Shown here: positions 26,010 to 33,540 of the stretch, in pieces
How positions within the stretch are numbered: the stretch's first letter is position 1
Layout: every line of letters starts with the position of its first letter
Assembly (NCBI GenBank): GCA_017656265.1
Contig: JACDOD010000017.1
Coordinates: 1-51,732, forward strand
DNA length: 51,732 nucleotides
Direction of reading: 5' to 3'
Source: Bacillaceae bacterium
GTDB taxonomy: Bacteria > Bacillota > Bacilli > Bacillales > Alkalibacillaceae
Notes under the pieces: generated by a model
The model's database searches: none
What the model was told of the DNA's origin: nothing
The model's input: the letters and a program-made list of their open reading frames with translations, nothing else
Position numbers and translations under genes: made by a program

Positions 26010-26222
26010 ACATTACCGTCCAGGACGGAGATTACATGAAAAACGGGGAGCTTTTCTGAAACACCATTATGAAGGTATTGAGCTGGATCTCAATTATTTT
26101 GAAAAAACGATGCCATACGTCCACCAGCTCTGGGGAAGACCGGTTCTTATCGAGACGGTGGTGGAAGAGAAAAAAATGTAATGTTCACCCATGACGGAAT
26201 CGGGTGAAGAAAAAGTATTTGT
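26010..26222 (+). pseudogene. Duplicated, decayed 3' end of spoVR
   Basis: The sequence aligns with 22776-22990 of spoVR: ACCGTCCAGGACGGAGATTA here and ACCGTTCAGGACGGGGATTA there, and so on to the stop region. It carries point differences and several single-base indels that break the frame. The terminator is duplicated too (26225-26250). The two copies bracket about 3 kb. No start codon or 5' part of the gene is present. Confidence 0.9.
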
Positions 26223-26224
26223 AA

Positions 26225-26250
26225 GGCTGCCTGGGAGGGCAGCTTTTTTG
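26225..26250 (+). terminator. Second copy of the spoVR terminator
   Basis: GGCTGCC...GGGCAGC stem and six T, the counterpart of 22993-23018. Confidence 0.85.
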
Positions 26251-26417
26251 TTTTTAAAACATTTAATCATTGACATATAAAATTGAGGTATGGAGGGATA
26301 TAGTTATCAACTGTTACATCAATTTTCAAAGCCCCTTCCTGATTGAGAGTGAATTTCACTCCACTTTTTTGTTAAACTATCTTCTATTGATAAAATTCAA
26401 CAGTCTTTCCTGTATTT

Positions 26418-26828
26418 TCATGAGTCGCAACCATTCTGCAATCTCCAGGAAATAGCCTTGATACAGTCTGTTCTTAATGATAAATGCTTCATAACACTTT
26501 GTTTTAGATAGCAGTATTGTTTTTCATTGGTATCTAAATATGCTTCTTTCCTACTAGAATGGATATCCATATAAGTGATGTCTTCTTTGAATTGAGGAGC
26601 CGTTAAATCATATCTTTTACCATCGATAAAATTATAATAATGCCATCCACTAGGTAGTTTCGTTTTCCTTATCTCTCCACCCAGTATATCATTAACTACT
26701 AGGGACGTTACGCCGCATTGCCCCTTTGCAGGGTTATCCTTACTCCATTTTGAACTTGATTCTAAAGACCAAGATTTATAAAGTGCATTTAATATTTCTT
26801 CGATTTGAAAAAGAGAATGATTATCCAT
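26418..26828 (-). CDS. yunG: YunG family protein
   Basis: A 136-aa soluble protein with the pattern W(S/T)KDNPAKGQCGVTSLVVND, ILGGEI and GWHYYNFIDGKRYDLT. The ordered Cys, His and Asp look like a cysteine-protease or transglutaminase-like site, but YunG activity is unknown to me. ATG 26828 is chosen because it stands seven bases after AGGAGGA; a TTG six bases upstream is too close. Confidence 0.75.
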   Translation of the reverse strand: MDNHSLFQIEEILNALYKSWSLESSSKWSKDNPAKGQCGVTSLVVNDILGGEIRKTKLPSGWHYYNFIDGKRYDLTAPQFKEDITYMDIHSSRKEAYLDTNEKQYCYLKQSVMKHLSLRTDCIKAISWRLQNGCDS

Positions 26829-26960
26829 AAACAAATCCTCCTATTTCAAATTAGTTTATTTTAATATCAATTCTATAGTATATTACACTGCAGGAGTAGA
26901 TTTAAGCGAACACGGAACCATCAGTTAGGATTCTAATAAAAAACAAGAGGAATTTGGTTA

Positions 26961-27453
26961 AACGTCACTTGTTCCTATTATTGTCAGCATGTCCGATCTT
27001 ATTGAAGGGAGCCAGCCTATTGGCTTTGTCGATGTAAAAATAAATGATCATGTGTTTGGACCAGAAAAGGCGCGAACAGAAGATCCAGAAAAAATCAATG
27101 AACTTCTTTCTTTATTCAAAGATCTCCAGACAGAAAAGATCCCCCGTAATCGGAATGGGGAGTATTATTAGAAACTGGAACCACAGAGACTCGAATGAAA
27201 AGTGCTGTTGTCTATTTTAACAGATCAGCCAGGTAATGGTGAAAATGCCCTTGTAATTGAAATTGCAGAAAATGGGATGGCCATAGTGGTGGATTTTGAA
27301 AATCACATTGGGGCAGACATGTTTCTTATCACTGATTCCACACCCGAAACTTATCAGAAACTTTTAGGCTTTTATGAGTCCATTTATGAAAAGGAGTCTG
27401 TAATAAAATCTGGTCCGTTTGAGAGGGAAGAAAAAAATGGAAGAGCAGATTAA
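26961..27453 (+). pseudogene. Gene with two in-frame stop codons, unknown family
   Basis: One frame reads IEGSQPIGFVDVKINDHVFG ... NRNGEYY, then TAG (27169), nine codons, TGA (27196), and continues LLSILTDQPGNGENALVIEI ... NGRAD to 27453. The two halves look like parts of one acidic protein, possibly of the immunity-protein kind. The frame is closed by TAA at 26958-26960 and has no convincing ribosome site, so the 5' end is probably lost as well. Confidence 0.6.
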
Positions 27454-27544
27454 TCAAAGTCACTGGTTCAGACTGCTTTTGATTTTGTTTTTATCACTCC
27501 CCATTTCCCTGGCTGGCATTTTTCTTATAGATAAAGAACTATAA
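27437..27544 (+). CDS. Small single-pass membrane protein, 35 aa
   Basis: ATG 27437 follows GAGAGGGAAG and encodes MEEQINQSHWFRLLLILFLS then LPISLAGIFLIDKEL. It has one membrane helix with a polar start and overlaps the end of the broken gene by 17 bases, as in a coupled operon. Function unknown. Confidence 0.45.
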   Translation: MEEQINQSHWFRLLLILFLSLPISLAGIFLIDKEL

Positions 27545-27553
27545 CTAGTTTTG

Positions 27554-28081
27554 TTACAATCTTAATCTTTCATTCCAGAAACTAAGGTCTTGATCAAATT
27601 GTTCAGTTGTAATTCCCAGTGCTTTCATTTCCTGTTTAAGATCCAGGGAAAAGTAGCCTGGTAAATATTTAGAATAACAAGAAATGGCTTCCTCGATACT
27701 TAGATGATGATCAATCACGCAGTAGCAAATATGCTTGATGGTTGAGTGATAAAGTCTATCAGCCGTCTCATTTCTGTATTGGACAAATTGTTCAAGAAGG
27801 CGATCAGTTAATCTGGTTTGGATATACGCTACATCATGTTTTAAATCCAACATGCTTTGTCCAGATTTTTCCACAATTTGATACAGATTATATTCAGGTG
27901 GGAAATAACCGGTATTGGCTGCCTCCTCAAATGTGGTGGCTTGATTTCGTAATAATTGATATACGATTTCAAAAACAGACCAGAAGTATGGGTGCACTTC
28001 TCCTTCAACCCACCAGCCATGTAAATGTTTTCGTAAAAATTCCTGCTTGATTTCATGAGAAGGGATCTTATGGATTCTCAT
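27554..28081 (-). CDS. Hypothetical protein, 175 aa
   Basis: A soluble, helix-rich protein with many aromatic residues that I do not recognise. The N-terminal HKIPSHEIKQEFLRKHLHGW and a DLKHDVAYIQTRLTDRLLEQ helix are its clearest features. I start it at ATG 28081, 12 bases after GGAGG; a TTG at 28093 would sit on the ribosome site. It stands alone between terminators. Confidence 0.65.
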   Translation of the reverse strand: MRIHKIPSHEIKQEFLRKHLHGWWVEGEVHPYFWSVFEIVYQLLRNQATTFEEAANTGYFPPEYNLYQIVEKSGQSMLDLKHDVAYIQTRLTDRLLEQFVQYRNETADRLYHSTIKHICYCVIDHHLSIEEAISCYSKYLPGYFSLDLKQEMKALGITTEQFDQDLSFWNERLRL

Positions 28082-28118
28082 GGTACTGCTCAACCTCCAA
28101 TGAATTAAACGATATAAA

Positions 28119-28162
28119 AAAGGATTCGTTGAGTTTATAATAGCTCAAGAATCCTTTTTTTA
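28119..28162. terminator. Bidirectional terminator-like hairpin
   Basis: AGGATTC (28121-28127) and TTGAG (28129-28133) pair with CTCAA (28144-28148) and GAATCCT (28149-28155), with A-runs before and T-runs after. Confidence 0.75.
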
Positions 28163-28239
28163 CATCATAAAGCTAGTCTGTAATAATTGGTCCGGGGTCC
28201 TCTTTGAATCTAAATTTTGTATGAGGTTCTGCGAAAGGC

Positions 28240-28296
28240 TAATTTTTTAAATAAACAGGGCTCTCTAAGACAAAAGTTGTCTTTTGAGATAGCCCC
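28240..28296 (-). terminator. Terminator after the cyclophilin gene
   Basis: On the minus strand a long stem, GGGCTATCTCAAAAGAC with TGTCTTAGAGAGCCC, is followed by TGTTTATTTAAAAAATT. Confidence 0.75.
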
Positions 28297-28313
28297 ATGT
28301 CTTTTTCTTATTT

Positions 28314-28904
28314 TCACTCAGAAATCACATTTATTTTTTCAATCTTTATATCTTCAGTTGGTATATCCTGCATGCCTGTTGGAACGTTGGCAATTTTGTC
28401 TACTACGTCCATCCCTTCCACAACCTGTCCAAAGACGGTGTGACGGAAATCCAGCCATGGTGTTCCTCCATTTTTTACATAGGCTTCGATGATTTCTGCC
28501 GGAAATCCTGCCTGTTCCATTTGATCTTTAAATCCCGGATCTAGGTTTGCGTTTTGTACAATAAAAAATTGACTTCCGTTCGTATTTGGCCCGGAATTCG
28601 CCATGGACAGAGCACCGCGAAGATGGAACAGTTCATTTGAAAACTCATCTTCAAAGGGCTGGCCCCAGATGCTTTCGCCGCCTGTCCCATTTCCTTTTGG
28701 ATCACCACCCTGAATCATGAAATCCTTAATCACACGGTGGAAGGTCAATCCATCATAATAACCGTTTTTGCTGTGAGTCACAAAGTTTTCAACAGCTTTT
28801 GGTGCGTGTTGCTGGAATAACTTCAGTTTAATGGTTCCGTGGTTGGTCACCATTTCAACGGCAACTTCATTTTCTAATACATCAGTCGTTAATTGTGGGT
28901 ACAT
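28314..28904 (-). CDS. ppiB: Peptidyl-prolyl cis-trans isomerase, cyclophilin type
   Basis: A 196-aa cytosolic cyclophilin that speeds proline isomerisation during folding. Typical active-site sequence is present: [16 protein letters not shown] (Arg and Phe), [19 protein letters not shown], and [17 protein letters not shown]. It is somewhat longer than the 143-aa B. subtilis PpiB because of an insertion around [23 protein letters not shown] 28904 follows AAAAGGAG; an upstream ATG at 28976 has none. Confidence 0.93.
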   Translation of the reverse strand: MYPQLTTDVLENEVAVEMVTNHGTIKLKLFQQHAPKAVENFVTHSKNGYYDGLTFHRVIKDFMIQGGDPKGNGTGGESIWGQPFEDEFSNELFHLRGALSMANSGPNTNGSQFFIVQNANLDPGFKDQMEQAGFPAEIIEAYVKNGGTPWLDFRHTVFGQVVEGMDVVDKIANVPTGMQDIPTEDIKIEKINVISE

Positions 28905-29128
28905 GATTCGTTCTCCTTTTTTTCTTAATGTCATGTTGATCATATCATATCCAGAAACGAAGACAAAGATGATCAAAAGTCAATTACAACACAGAATGGC
29001 TGGATAACAGACGATATCAGGGTTTGCCAGCCGATTTAAGGAAAAGAAGTAAAATAAAAACAGACTTTTTTAAAAAGTTATTCAACCTGCTTTGTCAGCA
29101 AAGAACCCCAATAAAATGGAATTCCTCC

Positions 29129-29698
29129 TTACTTGTTCAAAGCAGACTTTTTCTTATAATCGAAATAAAGCCATGCAACTAAAATCAAAAGGAAAATGAC
29201 CATCGCAAAGGGAAGTACCCATAAATTATCTGCATCTAAATTCCACCCGATTATACTGATTCCAATGGAGGTTACTGGTGCCATCCAATAAAAAGCCTTT
29301 GTATGGTACAGCCAGCCATATGGAAAAAAATGAGCCCCAGTAATCACTGCGAAGAACAGAATCATCTGAAAAGGACTGTTGCTGAAAGCCCAAATAATAA
29401 TTGGAAAGTAGACAAGCTGTGCTAGGTTTAAATACAGGCCTAACTTACCTAGAGGATGGTCATTGTTTTTCCAGTCCGCTTTGATTAAAGTTGCTATTAA
29501 TATGGAGACAGGAAACATCAGCCCCGTTGAAAACAACAGAAACATATTTTTTTCTCTGATGTCCAGCGGCTGTAGATAGATTAGGGTTATCAACAGCCAA
29601 ATGAGTGTTCCAGACAGCAAAAATGGAATGCCATTTTTACTTTGAATGGATAGTTGATTTTTAAGATTAATCAGATTCAGACGAATCATCTCCTTCAA
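29129..29698 (-). CDS. DUF7010-like membrane protein
   Basis: A 189-aa protein with about six membrane helices. Sequence blocks GIPFLLSGTLIWLL, STGLMFPVSILIATLIKADW and GAHFFPYGWLYHTKAFY fit the family I know as DUF7010, of unknown function. The start is uncertain: TTG 29698 lacks a ribosome site, and the next ATG sits directly on AAGGAG. A small upstream frame overlaps the start. Confidence 0.65.
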   Translation of the reverse strand: MKEMIRLNLINLKNQLSIQSKNGIPFLLSGTLIWLLITLIYLQPLDIREKNMFLLFSTGLMFPVSILIATLIKADWKNNDHPLGKLGLYLNLAQLVYFPIIIWAFSNSPFQMILFFAVITGAHFFPYGWLYHTKAFYWMAPVTSIGISIIGWNLDADNLWVLPFAMVIFLLILVAWLYFDYKKKSALNK

Positions 29699-29822
29699 TT
29701 AATAAATCTGTTTTCTTTTGCTTTTTTAAATATAGATCGTAATACGGATTAAGGTTATGTTGAAAGTATTCCAATAACCAACGCATATCATAGATACGGA
29801 TGATATCAAGGTTTGTAATCAT
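29667..29822 (-). CDS. Possible 51-aa ORF or gene remnant upstream of the DUF7010 gene
   Basis: The minus-strand frame reads MITNLDIIRIYDMRWLLEYF then QHNLNPYYDLYLKKQKKTD and ends 32 bases inside the next gene. The sequence looks protein-like, but no ribosome site is visible, so it may be the 3' end of a lost gene. The rest of 29823-30053 shows nothing. Confidence 0.35.
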   Translation of the reverse strand: MITNLDIIRIYDMRWLLEYFQHNLNPYYDLYLKKQKKTDLLIEGDDSSESD

Positions 29823-30053
29823 ATGCGAAATTCATTTCCATACCAATGTATCAATTGATTGTCAGTTTTATATTTATAATGGAATAGAGGGCACCTCATC
29901 TCTTTTGATCAAATTTTTTCTGGATAAGTAAACTATACCAAAAGTTGCAATATTTTTCTTATTAACATGTAAGTAAAATCGATTTTCGATATGAATGAAG
30001 ACTTTTCCTCTCAAAACAATGGTTGATTTAATTTAAGAATTATCAATATTTGT

Positions 30054-30317
30054 ATGAGTTTGGATGTTGATTCTTCAACTTCAAAAATTGAAAAGATATG
30101 GTATGATGGAATTATATGGAATAACATAAAGGAAAATTGGGAAGATCCTGAATTTCAGGAAGAAATGGAATCCCTTCAAGAAGATATAGACTGGCTCTTT
30201 TCCTATGGAGAGAAGGGATTTTTTCGAGCACTACTGAATTCAGACTATGAAAAAGTCAATGAAATTCTAAACGAGTGGCAGGCATACAGGATGGAAAAAA
30301 TAAGACATAATCAATAA
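30054..30317 (+). CDS. Hypothetical acidic protein, 87 aa
   Basis: A small soluble protein rich in Glu, Asp and Trp (WEDPEFQEEMESLQEDIDWL). No ribosome site precedes the ATG, so the true start may lie elsewhere or the gene may be truncated. It ends 14 bases before the S41 protease and could share its transcript. I do not recognise a family. Confidence 0.45.
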   Translation: MSLDVDSSTSKIEKIWYDGIIWNNIKENWEDPEFQEEMESLQEDIDWLFSYGEKGFFRALLNSDYEKVNEILNEWQAYRMEKIRHNQ

Positions 30318-30331
30318 AGGAATGAGTTGTG

Positions 30332-31651
30332 ATGAGCCTGGAGATCTTTGAAGATGTTGTATCTATTACTCATCATGATTATGCCGGCTGTGTGGACAAA
30401 TGGGGGTGGGATCAGCCGGAAAAATATATGAAAATGATACAAGATCTCGAGCACAGAGGTTTATTAACCTCCCTAAAATTTGTGGAAATTGTTCAGAGTT
30501 ATTTGTGGGATTTTAAGGATCCCCATATGTTTTTCAAAATTACTGACAATCAGGATTTGAAGGAGCTTAGCCCTGGGTTCAAAGTGAGAAGGTACGAGGG
30601 CCGTCTCTATGTAACAGATACAGAAGAGGAGAAGAGGATTACGAAAGGATCGTACATAACTGCATTGGATGGGGTAAGCATTCCTAAACTTCTGGAAAAA
30701 CACCAAAGGGTTCTGGCAGAAAGTTTTCCTGGAGGGGAAAATTGGACACCTATTATTCGCCAGTATGCCTATTGTGAAGTGACAGACCCCGAAGGAAATC
30801 ATCACACACTTTCCCTGAAAGCCTATGAAAAAAAGGAGTACGTGCCAGAGTACAGCTTAAAACAGCTGGATGAAGAAATCTGGTTAATGAGACTGACGGA
30901 TTTTGATGACCCTGATGCCATATCTCAATTGATCAGACAGAACGAAAAAGTCCTGAGCCAGACCAACTATTTAATCATCGATGTTCGCAAAAATTTGGGA
31001 GGAAGTGACACTGCCTTTGCACCGATCGTTCCCTTTCTTTTTGATGAAGGAACAACTATGCTTCATCTTCAGGATGACTATGATATGCAATTTCGCTGCA
31101 TAGAGAGGAACTGTGAACTCCAGATAAAATCAATCGAAAAGGCATTGAAACAAATAGAGGAACCCCAGGCAAGAGAGAGTCTGGCCCTTTATAAAAAGAT
31201 GTGGGAACAGAACAGAGGAAAAGGTTTTGTTACATTTTCTGAATTACACTCAGATGAAAGGATGAGGATCTCAGGAAGGACAAAACCGGAGCGGGTGGCA
31301 GTTCTGACGGATGTAACCTGCGGAAGTGCAGGAGAAATTTTTGCAGATGTGGCGAAACGGTCACCGAAAGTAACAGTGATCGGACGTCCCACAGCTGGAC
31401 TAAATGATTACGCCAATTTAACGATGATGAAGTGGGAAGGATGCTTCGAACTCTGGTATCCAACATCAAGATTAACGAAACTGGATCATGTGAAGGGGAG
31501 ACCCGCATCGAGAGTAGATCCTGACGTATATATTCCATGGACGCCAGATCACATAATGGAAGATGTGGATTTAAAGAGGGTTGTGACTTCATTAGTATCA
31601 TACAGAACGAAACAGGTTTGTAAAGTGAATTTAGAGAGGGAGAGGAAATAA
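30332..31651 (+). CDS. S41 family peptidase, cytosolic
   Basis: A 439-aa protein without signal peptide. The C-terminal half has the S41 fold: LIIDVRKNLGGSDTAFAPIV, the nucleophile Ser in VTCGSAGEIFADVAKRS (about residue 332) and VIGRPTAGLNDYANLTMMKW. The N-terminal half may be a helical or PDZ-like region. S41 enzymes usually act in the envelope; lack of export here suggests a cytosolic role. ATG 30332 is preceded in frame by GTG 30329; both follow AAAGGAATG. A membrane gene starts one base after the stop. Confidence 0.82.
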   Translation: MSLEIFEDVVSITHHDYAGCVDKWGWDQPEKYMKMIQDLEHRGLLTSLKFVEIVQSYLWDFKDPHMFFKITDNQDLKELSPGFKVRRYEGRLYVTDTEEEKRITKGSYITALDGVSIPKLLEKHQRVLAESFPGGENWTPIIRQYAYCEVTDPEGNHHTLSLKAYEKKEYVPEYSLKQLDEEIWLMRLTDFDDPDAISQLIRQNEKVLSQTNYLIIDVRKNLGGSDTAFAPIVPFLFDEGTTMLHLQDDYDMQFRCIERNCELQIKSIEKALKQIEEPQARESLALYKKMWEQNRGKGFVTFSELHSDERMRISGRTKPERVAVLTDVTCGSAGEIFADVAKRSPKVTVIGRPTAGLNDYANLTMMKWEGCFELWYPTSRLTKLDHVKGRPASRVDPDVYIPWTPDHIMEDVDLKRVVTSLVSYRTKQVCKVNLERERK

Positions 31652-31652
31652 A

Positions 31653-31955
31653 ATGAACGTAAAGAAGATATTCTTAAAAGGCTGGCCTTTGTTAGTGTTT
31701 ATTATTTTTGTTGCAGTATTTTCAAAAACGTCTTATATCACAGAGTGGTGGATTGAACAAGTGATGAGAGAAACGCGAAATGATCCGAGGTTTATGCAAA
31801 TTTTTTTGTTCTCTTTATATGAGGGATTAAGACACCTGGCAGAAGGGATCTATGATTTTATATTCTCGTGGAAAGGGGTTGCAATTTCTGCTTTAGTCTT
31901 CTTTCATGTTCACCTGAACAAACTGTACCAGTATATTTTTAGTAAAAAACAGTAA
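31653..31955 (+). CDS. Small two-helix membrane protein
   Basis: A 100-aa protein with membrane helices at about 10-25 and 72-90 and an amphipathic loop between. It starts one base after the S41 peptidase behind GAGAGGGAGAGG, so the two are translated from one message. No family recognised. Confidence 0.65.
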   Translation: MNVKKIFLKGWPLLVFIIFVAVFSKTSYITEWWIEQVMRETRNDPRFMQIFLFSLYEGLRHLAEGIYDFIFSWKGVAISALVFFHVHLNKLYQYIFSKKQ

Positions 31956-32002
31956 TCCCTGGATGAAAAAAGCTGATCCCAAAGGCATAAGGAGGTATAG
32001 TG

Positions 32003-32116
32003 ATGAGCTTTTTCATGACAGTAATAATGATTTTGTTTTTATTAGGTATCCCTTCATTATTTTTCTATGCTTTTTTTCATAAGAAAAATCAAAAAATGTT
32101 CAGGTGTTTAATGTGA
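32003..32116 (+). CDS. Small single-pass membrane protein, 37 aa
   Basis: ATG 32003 follows AAGGAGG with seven-base spacing. The product, MSFFMTVIMILFLLGIPSLF then FYAFFHKKNQKMFRCLM, has one helix and a basic tail. The ribosome site makes it a likely real gene, at the end of the S41 unit. Confidence 0.55.
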   Translation: MSFFMTVIMILFLLGIPSLFFYAFFHKKNQKMFRCLM

Positions 32117-32152
32117 TAAGGAAAATTTTACTGAATATAAAGTGAATTAAAA

Positions 32153-32186
32153 AAGGTAGCACTAAACGAATACTAAGTGCTACCTT
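32153..32186. terminator. Bidirectional terminator before tetR
   Basis: AAGGTAGCACT (32153-32163) pairs with AGTGCTACCTT (32176-32186), with A-rich left and T-rich right flanks. It reaches into the last codon region of the tetR gene. Confidence 0.8.
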
Positions 32187-32727
32187 ATACTTTTTCATTA
32201 GGTATTACATTTCTTTCAAACAACCATTTCATAAGCTGTTTGCCTTGTTCTACTGATAAATGATCTTCAAATACAGCTTTGAGTAATGAGCGCCAGGATG
32301 AAATCAGGATATATTCAAGACCTGGGATCGATTGATAAGTTAATTCAGTGATAAAGTCTTTAATTTTATCCTGCTCAACCCCCTCAACATCTTCACTGAT
32401 TAATTTGCTTGCATTCAACTTCACTGCTGACTCAAAGCCAGTAATCATGGCCGCTTCTAATTTCTTAATGGGGTCCTCAAAAAGGGAAGCAGCTCCCTCC
32501 ATTCTGTCTAAAATTCTTTGTTCCATTTCAGTCCGAAGCACGCGGTATAGACCTAATTTGGATCCAAAGTGATGATAAACGGCACCTGTTGTCATGTCTG
32601 CTTTTTGAGCCAGCTTTGCAATATTAACTTCTTTAAACCCTTTATGGCTAAATTCTTCAAGTGCAGCCTGTAGCAATCGGTCTTTATTTGAACCTGGTAT
32701 TGGAATCCATTCTTTCATACCGTCCAT
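32185..32727 (-). CDS. TetR family transcriptional regulator
   Basis: A 180-aa repressor. The N-terminal helix-turn-helix reads LLQAALEEFSHKGFKEVNIA then KLAQKADMTTGAVYHHFGSK. The C-terminal ligand domain has no clear relatives. It is divergent from the VOC-tautomerase gene, whose promoter and inverted repeats lie between, so it likely represses that gene. The start is 32727 or the internal Met at 32718. Confidence 0.87.
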   Translation of the reverse strand: MDGMKEWIPIPGSNKDRLLQAALEEFSHKGFKEVNIAKLAQKADMTTGAVYHHFGSKLGLYRVLRTEMEQRILDRMEGAASLFEDPIKKLEAAMITGFESAVKLNASKLISEDVEGVEQDKIKDFITELTYQSIPGLEYILISSWRSLLKAVFEDHLSVEQGKQLMKWLFERNVIPNEKV

Positions 32728-32728
32728 T

Positions 32729-32783
32729 GTACCATATTGACCCGGGTACGTAAATAAATTATAATTAACATAATTTAATTATG
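32729..32783 (+). promoter_or_regulatory. Promoter and inverted repeats between tetR and the VOC-tautomerase gene
   Basis: TTGACC (32737-32742), 17 bp, perfect TATAAT (32760-32765). GTACC (32729-32733) and GGTAC (32745-32749) form one dyad over the -35 element. CATAATT and AATTATG (32769-32783) form a second around a single T just after the -10 element. Both are plausible TetR sites. Confidence 0.7.
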
Positions 32784-32813
32784 TATTGAATAATTTGTTA
32801 GGGAGAGGATGAC

Positions 32814-33371
32814 ATGAGGCTTGTATTTTTGTATCAGCCTGTCAAAAATTTGAAGGAATCTCTGGCCTTTTACCGAGATGAACTTGGTTTTGAGGAGGCG
32901 TGGAGGGAGGGGGAACATACTGCAGCATTAAAATTGTCTGATTCCAATGTTCGTCTGATGATCGAGGATATCGATGAGGGATACGGGCCTGGAGGAGTTT
33001 TTTTAGTAGACAGTGTGGATGAATTTTTCAAAGAAAACCAGAGGAAGCTGGATTTTTTACAGGAACCGGTTGATATTCCCCCGGGCCGCTATGCGATTTT
33101 TCAGGATAATTCAGGGAATCCTATCCGAATTTTGGACTTCACAAATGAACAATTAGGGGGTGAAATAATGCCGCTCGTAGATATTACCATTGGACATCTG
33201 AACGATCAGCAAAGGCGCAAAATTGCCAGAGGAATCTCAGACGTTTTAACAGAAAACGGCATACCTGAAGATACCGTTAATATCCTGTTCAGGCATGTGT
33301 CCGATAAGGAAGTTGCTAAGGGTGGAGGGTATTTTCCATACTGGAATGAAGATGATGAAGCCGGAAATTAA
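32814..33371 (+). CDS. VOC (glyoxalase-like) domain fused to a tautomerase domain
   Basis: A 185-aa ORF. Residues 1-115 are a VOC domain (VFLYQPVKNLKESLAFYRDE, then ELGFEEAW and a Glu-containing end PPGRYAIFQDNSGNPIRI). Residues 119-185 are a 4-oxalocrotonate tautomerase-like domain beginning MPLVDITIGHLNDQQRRKIA. That enzyme needs an N-terminal proline, which in the full-length product would be internal. A strong ribosome site lies in front of this Met (see 33168). ATG 32814 follows GGGAGAGG. The gene is divergent from tetR. Confidence 0.82.
   Translation: MRLVFLYQPVKNLKESLAFYRDELGFEEAWREGEHTAALKLSDSNVRLMIEDIDEGYGPGGVFLVDSVDEFFKENQRKLDFLQEPVDIPPGRYAIFQDNSGNPIRILDFTNEQLGGEIMPLVDITIGHLNDQQRRKIARGISDVLTENGIPEDTVNILFRHVSDKEVAKGGGYFPYWNEDDEAGN
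33168..33371 (+). CDS. Possible separately translated tautomerase (internal start)
   Basis: In the same frame as the VOC ORF, AGGGGGTG stands six bases ahead of ATG CCG at 33168. Initiation here would give a 67-aa protein starting Met-Pro, close to the 60-65 aa size of free 4-oxalocrotonate tautomerases. Removal of Met would expose the catalytic proline. An arginine at about position 41 matches a family active-site residue. Whether it is made separately cannot be told from sequence. Confidence 0.55.
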   Translation: MPLVDITIGHLNDQQRRKIARGISDVLTENGIPEDTVNILFRHVSDKEVAKGGGYFPYWNEDDEAGN

Positions 33372-33391
33372 AAAAAGTTTATGGGAATCTT

Positions 33392-33466
33392 AAGAAGTTG
33401 ACTAATTGATCCTTTTACAAATCCTGAAGAGCAGGATCATTAACAGTTCAACTTCTTTTTTATTTG
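33392..33466 (+). terminator. Long terminator after the VOC-tautomerase gene
   Basis: AAGAAGTTGA (33392-33401) pairs with TCAACTTCTT (33448-33457). An inner GATCCT/AGGATC stem strengthens it, and TTTTTATTT follows. Confidence 0.85.
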
Positions 33467-33540
33467 GCAGAAATGTGATTGGATAACCCATTTCCCTTCA
33501 AAGCATATGCTAGTTAAAAAAAGGAAGGGAGTGGATTAGT

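Noticed and set aside
26270-26455. 61-aa plus-strand open frame after the spoVR fragment
   Set aside because: It has no ribosome site and no protein-like pattern, and it overlaps the end of yunG on the other strand.
27742-28050. 102-aa plus-strand open frame
   Set aside because: It is antisense to the 175-aa minus-strand gene, with no ribosome site.
32814-33371. Two separate non-overlapping genes in place of one VOC-tautomerase frame
   Set aside because: No stop codon separates the domains; both the fusion and the internal start are reported instead.
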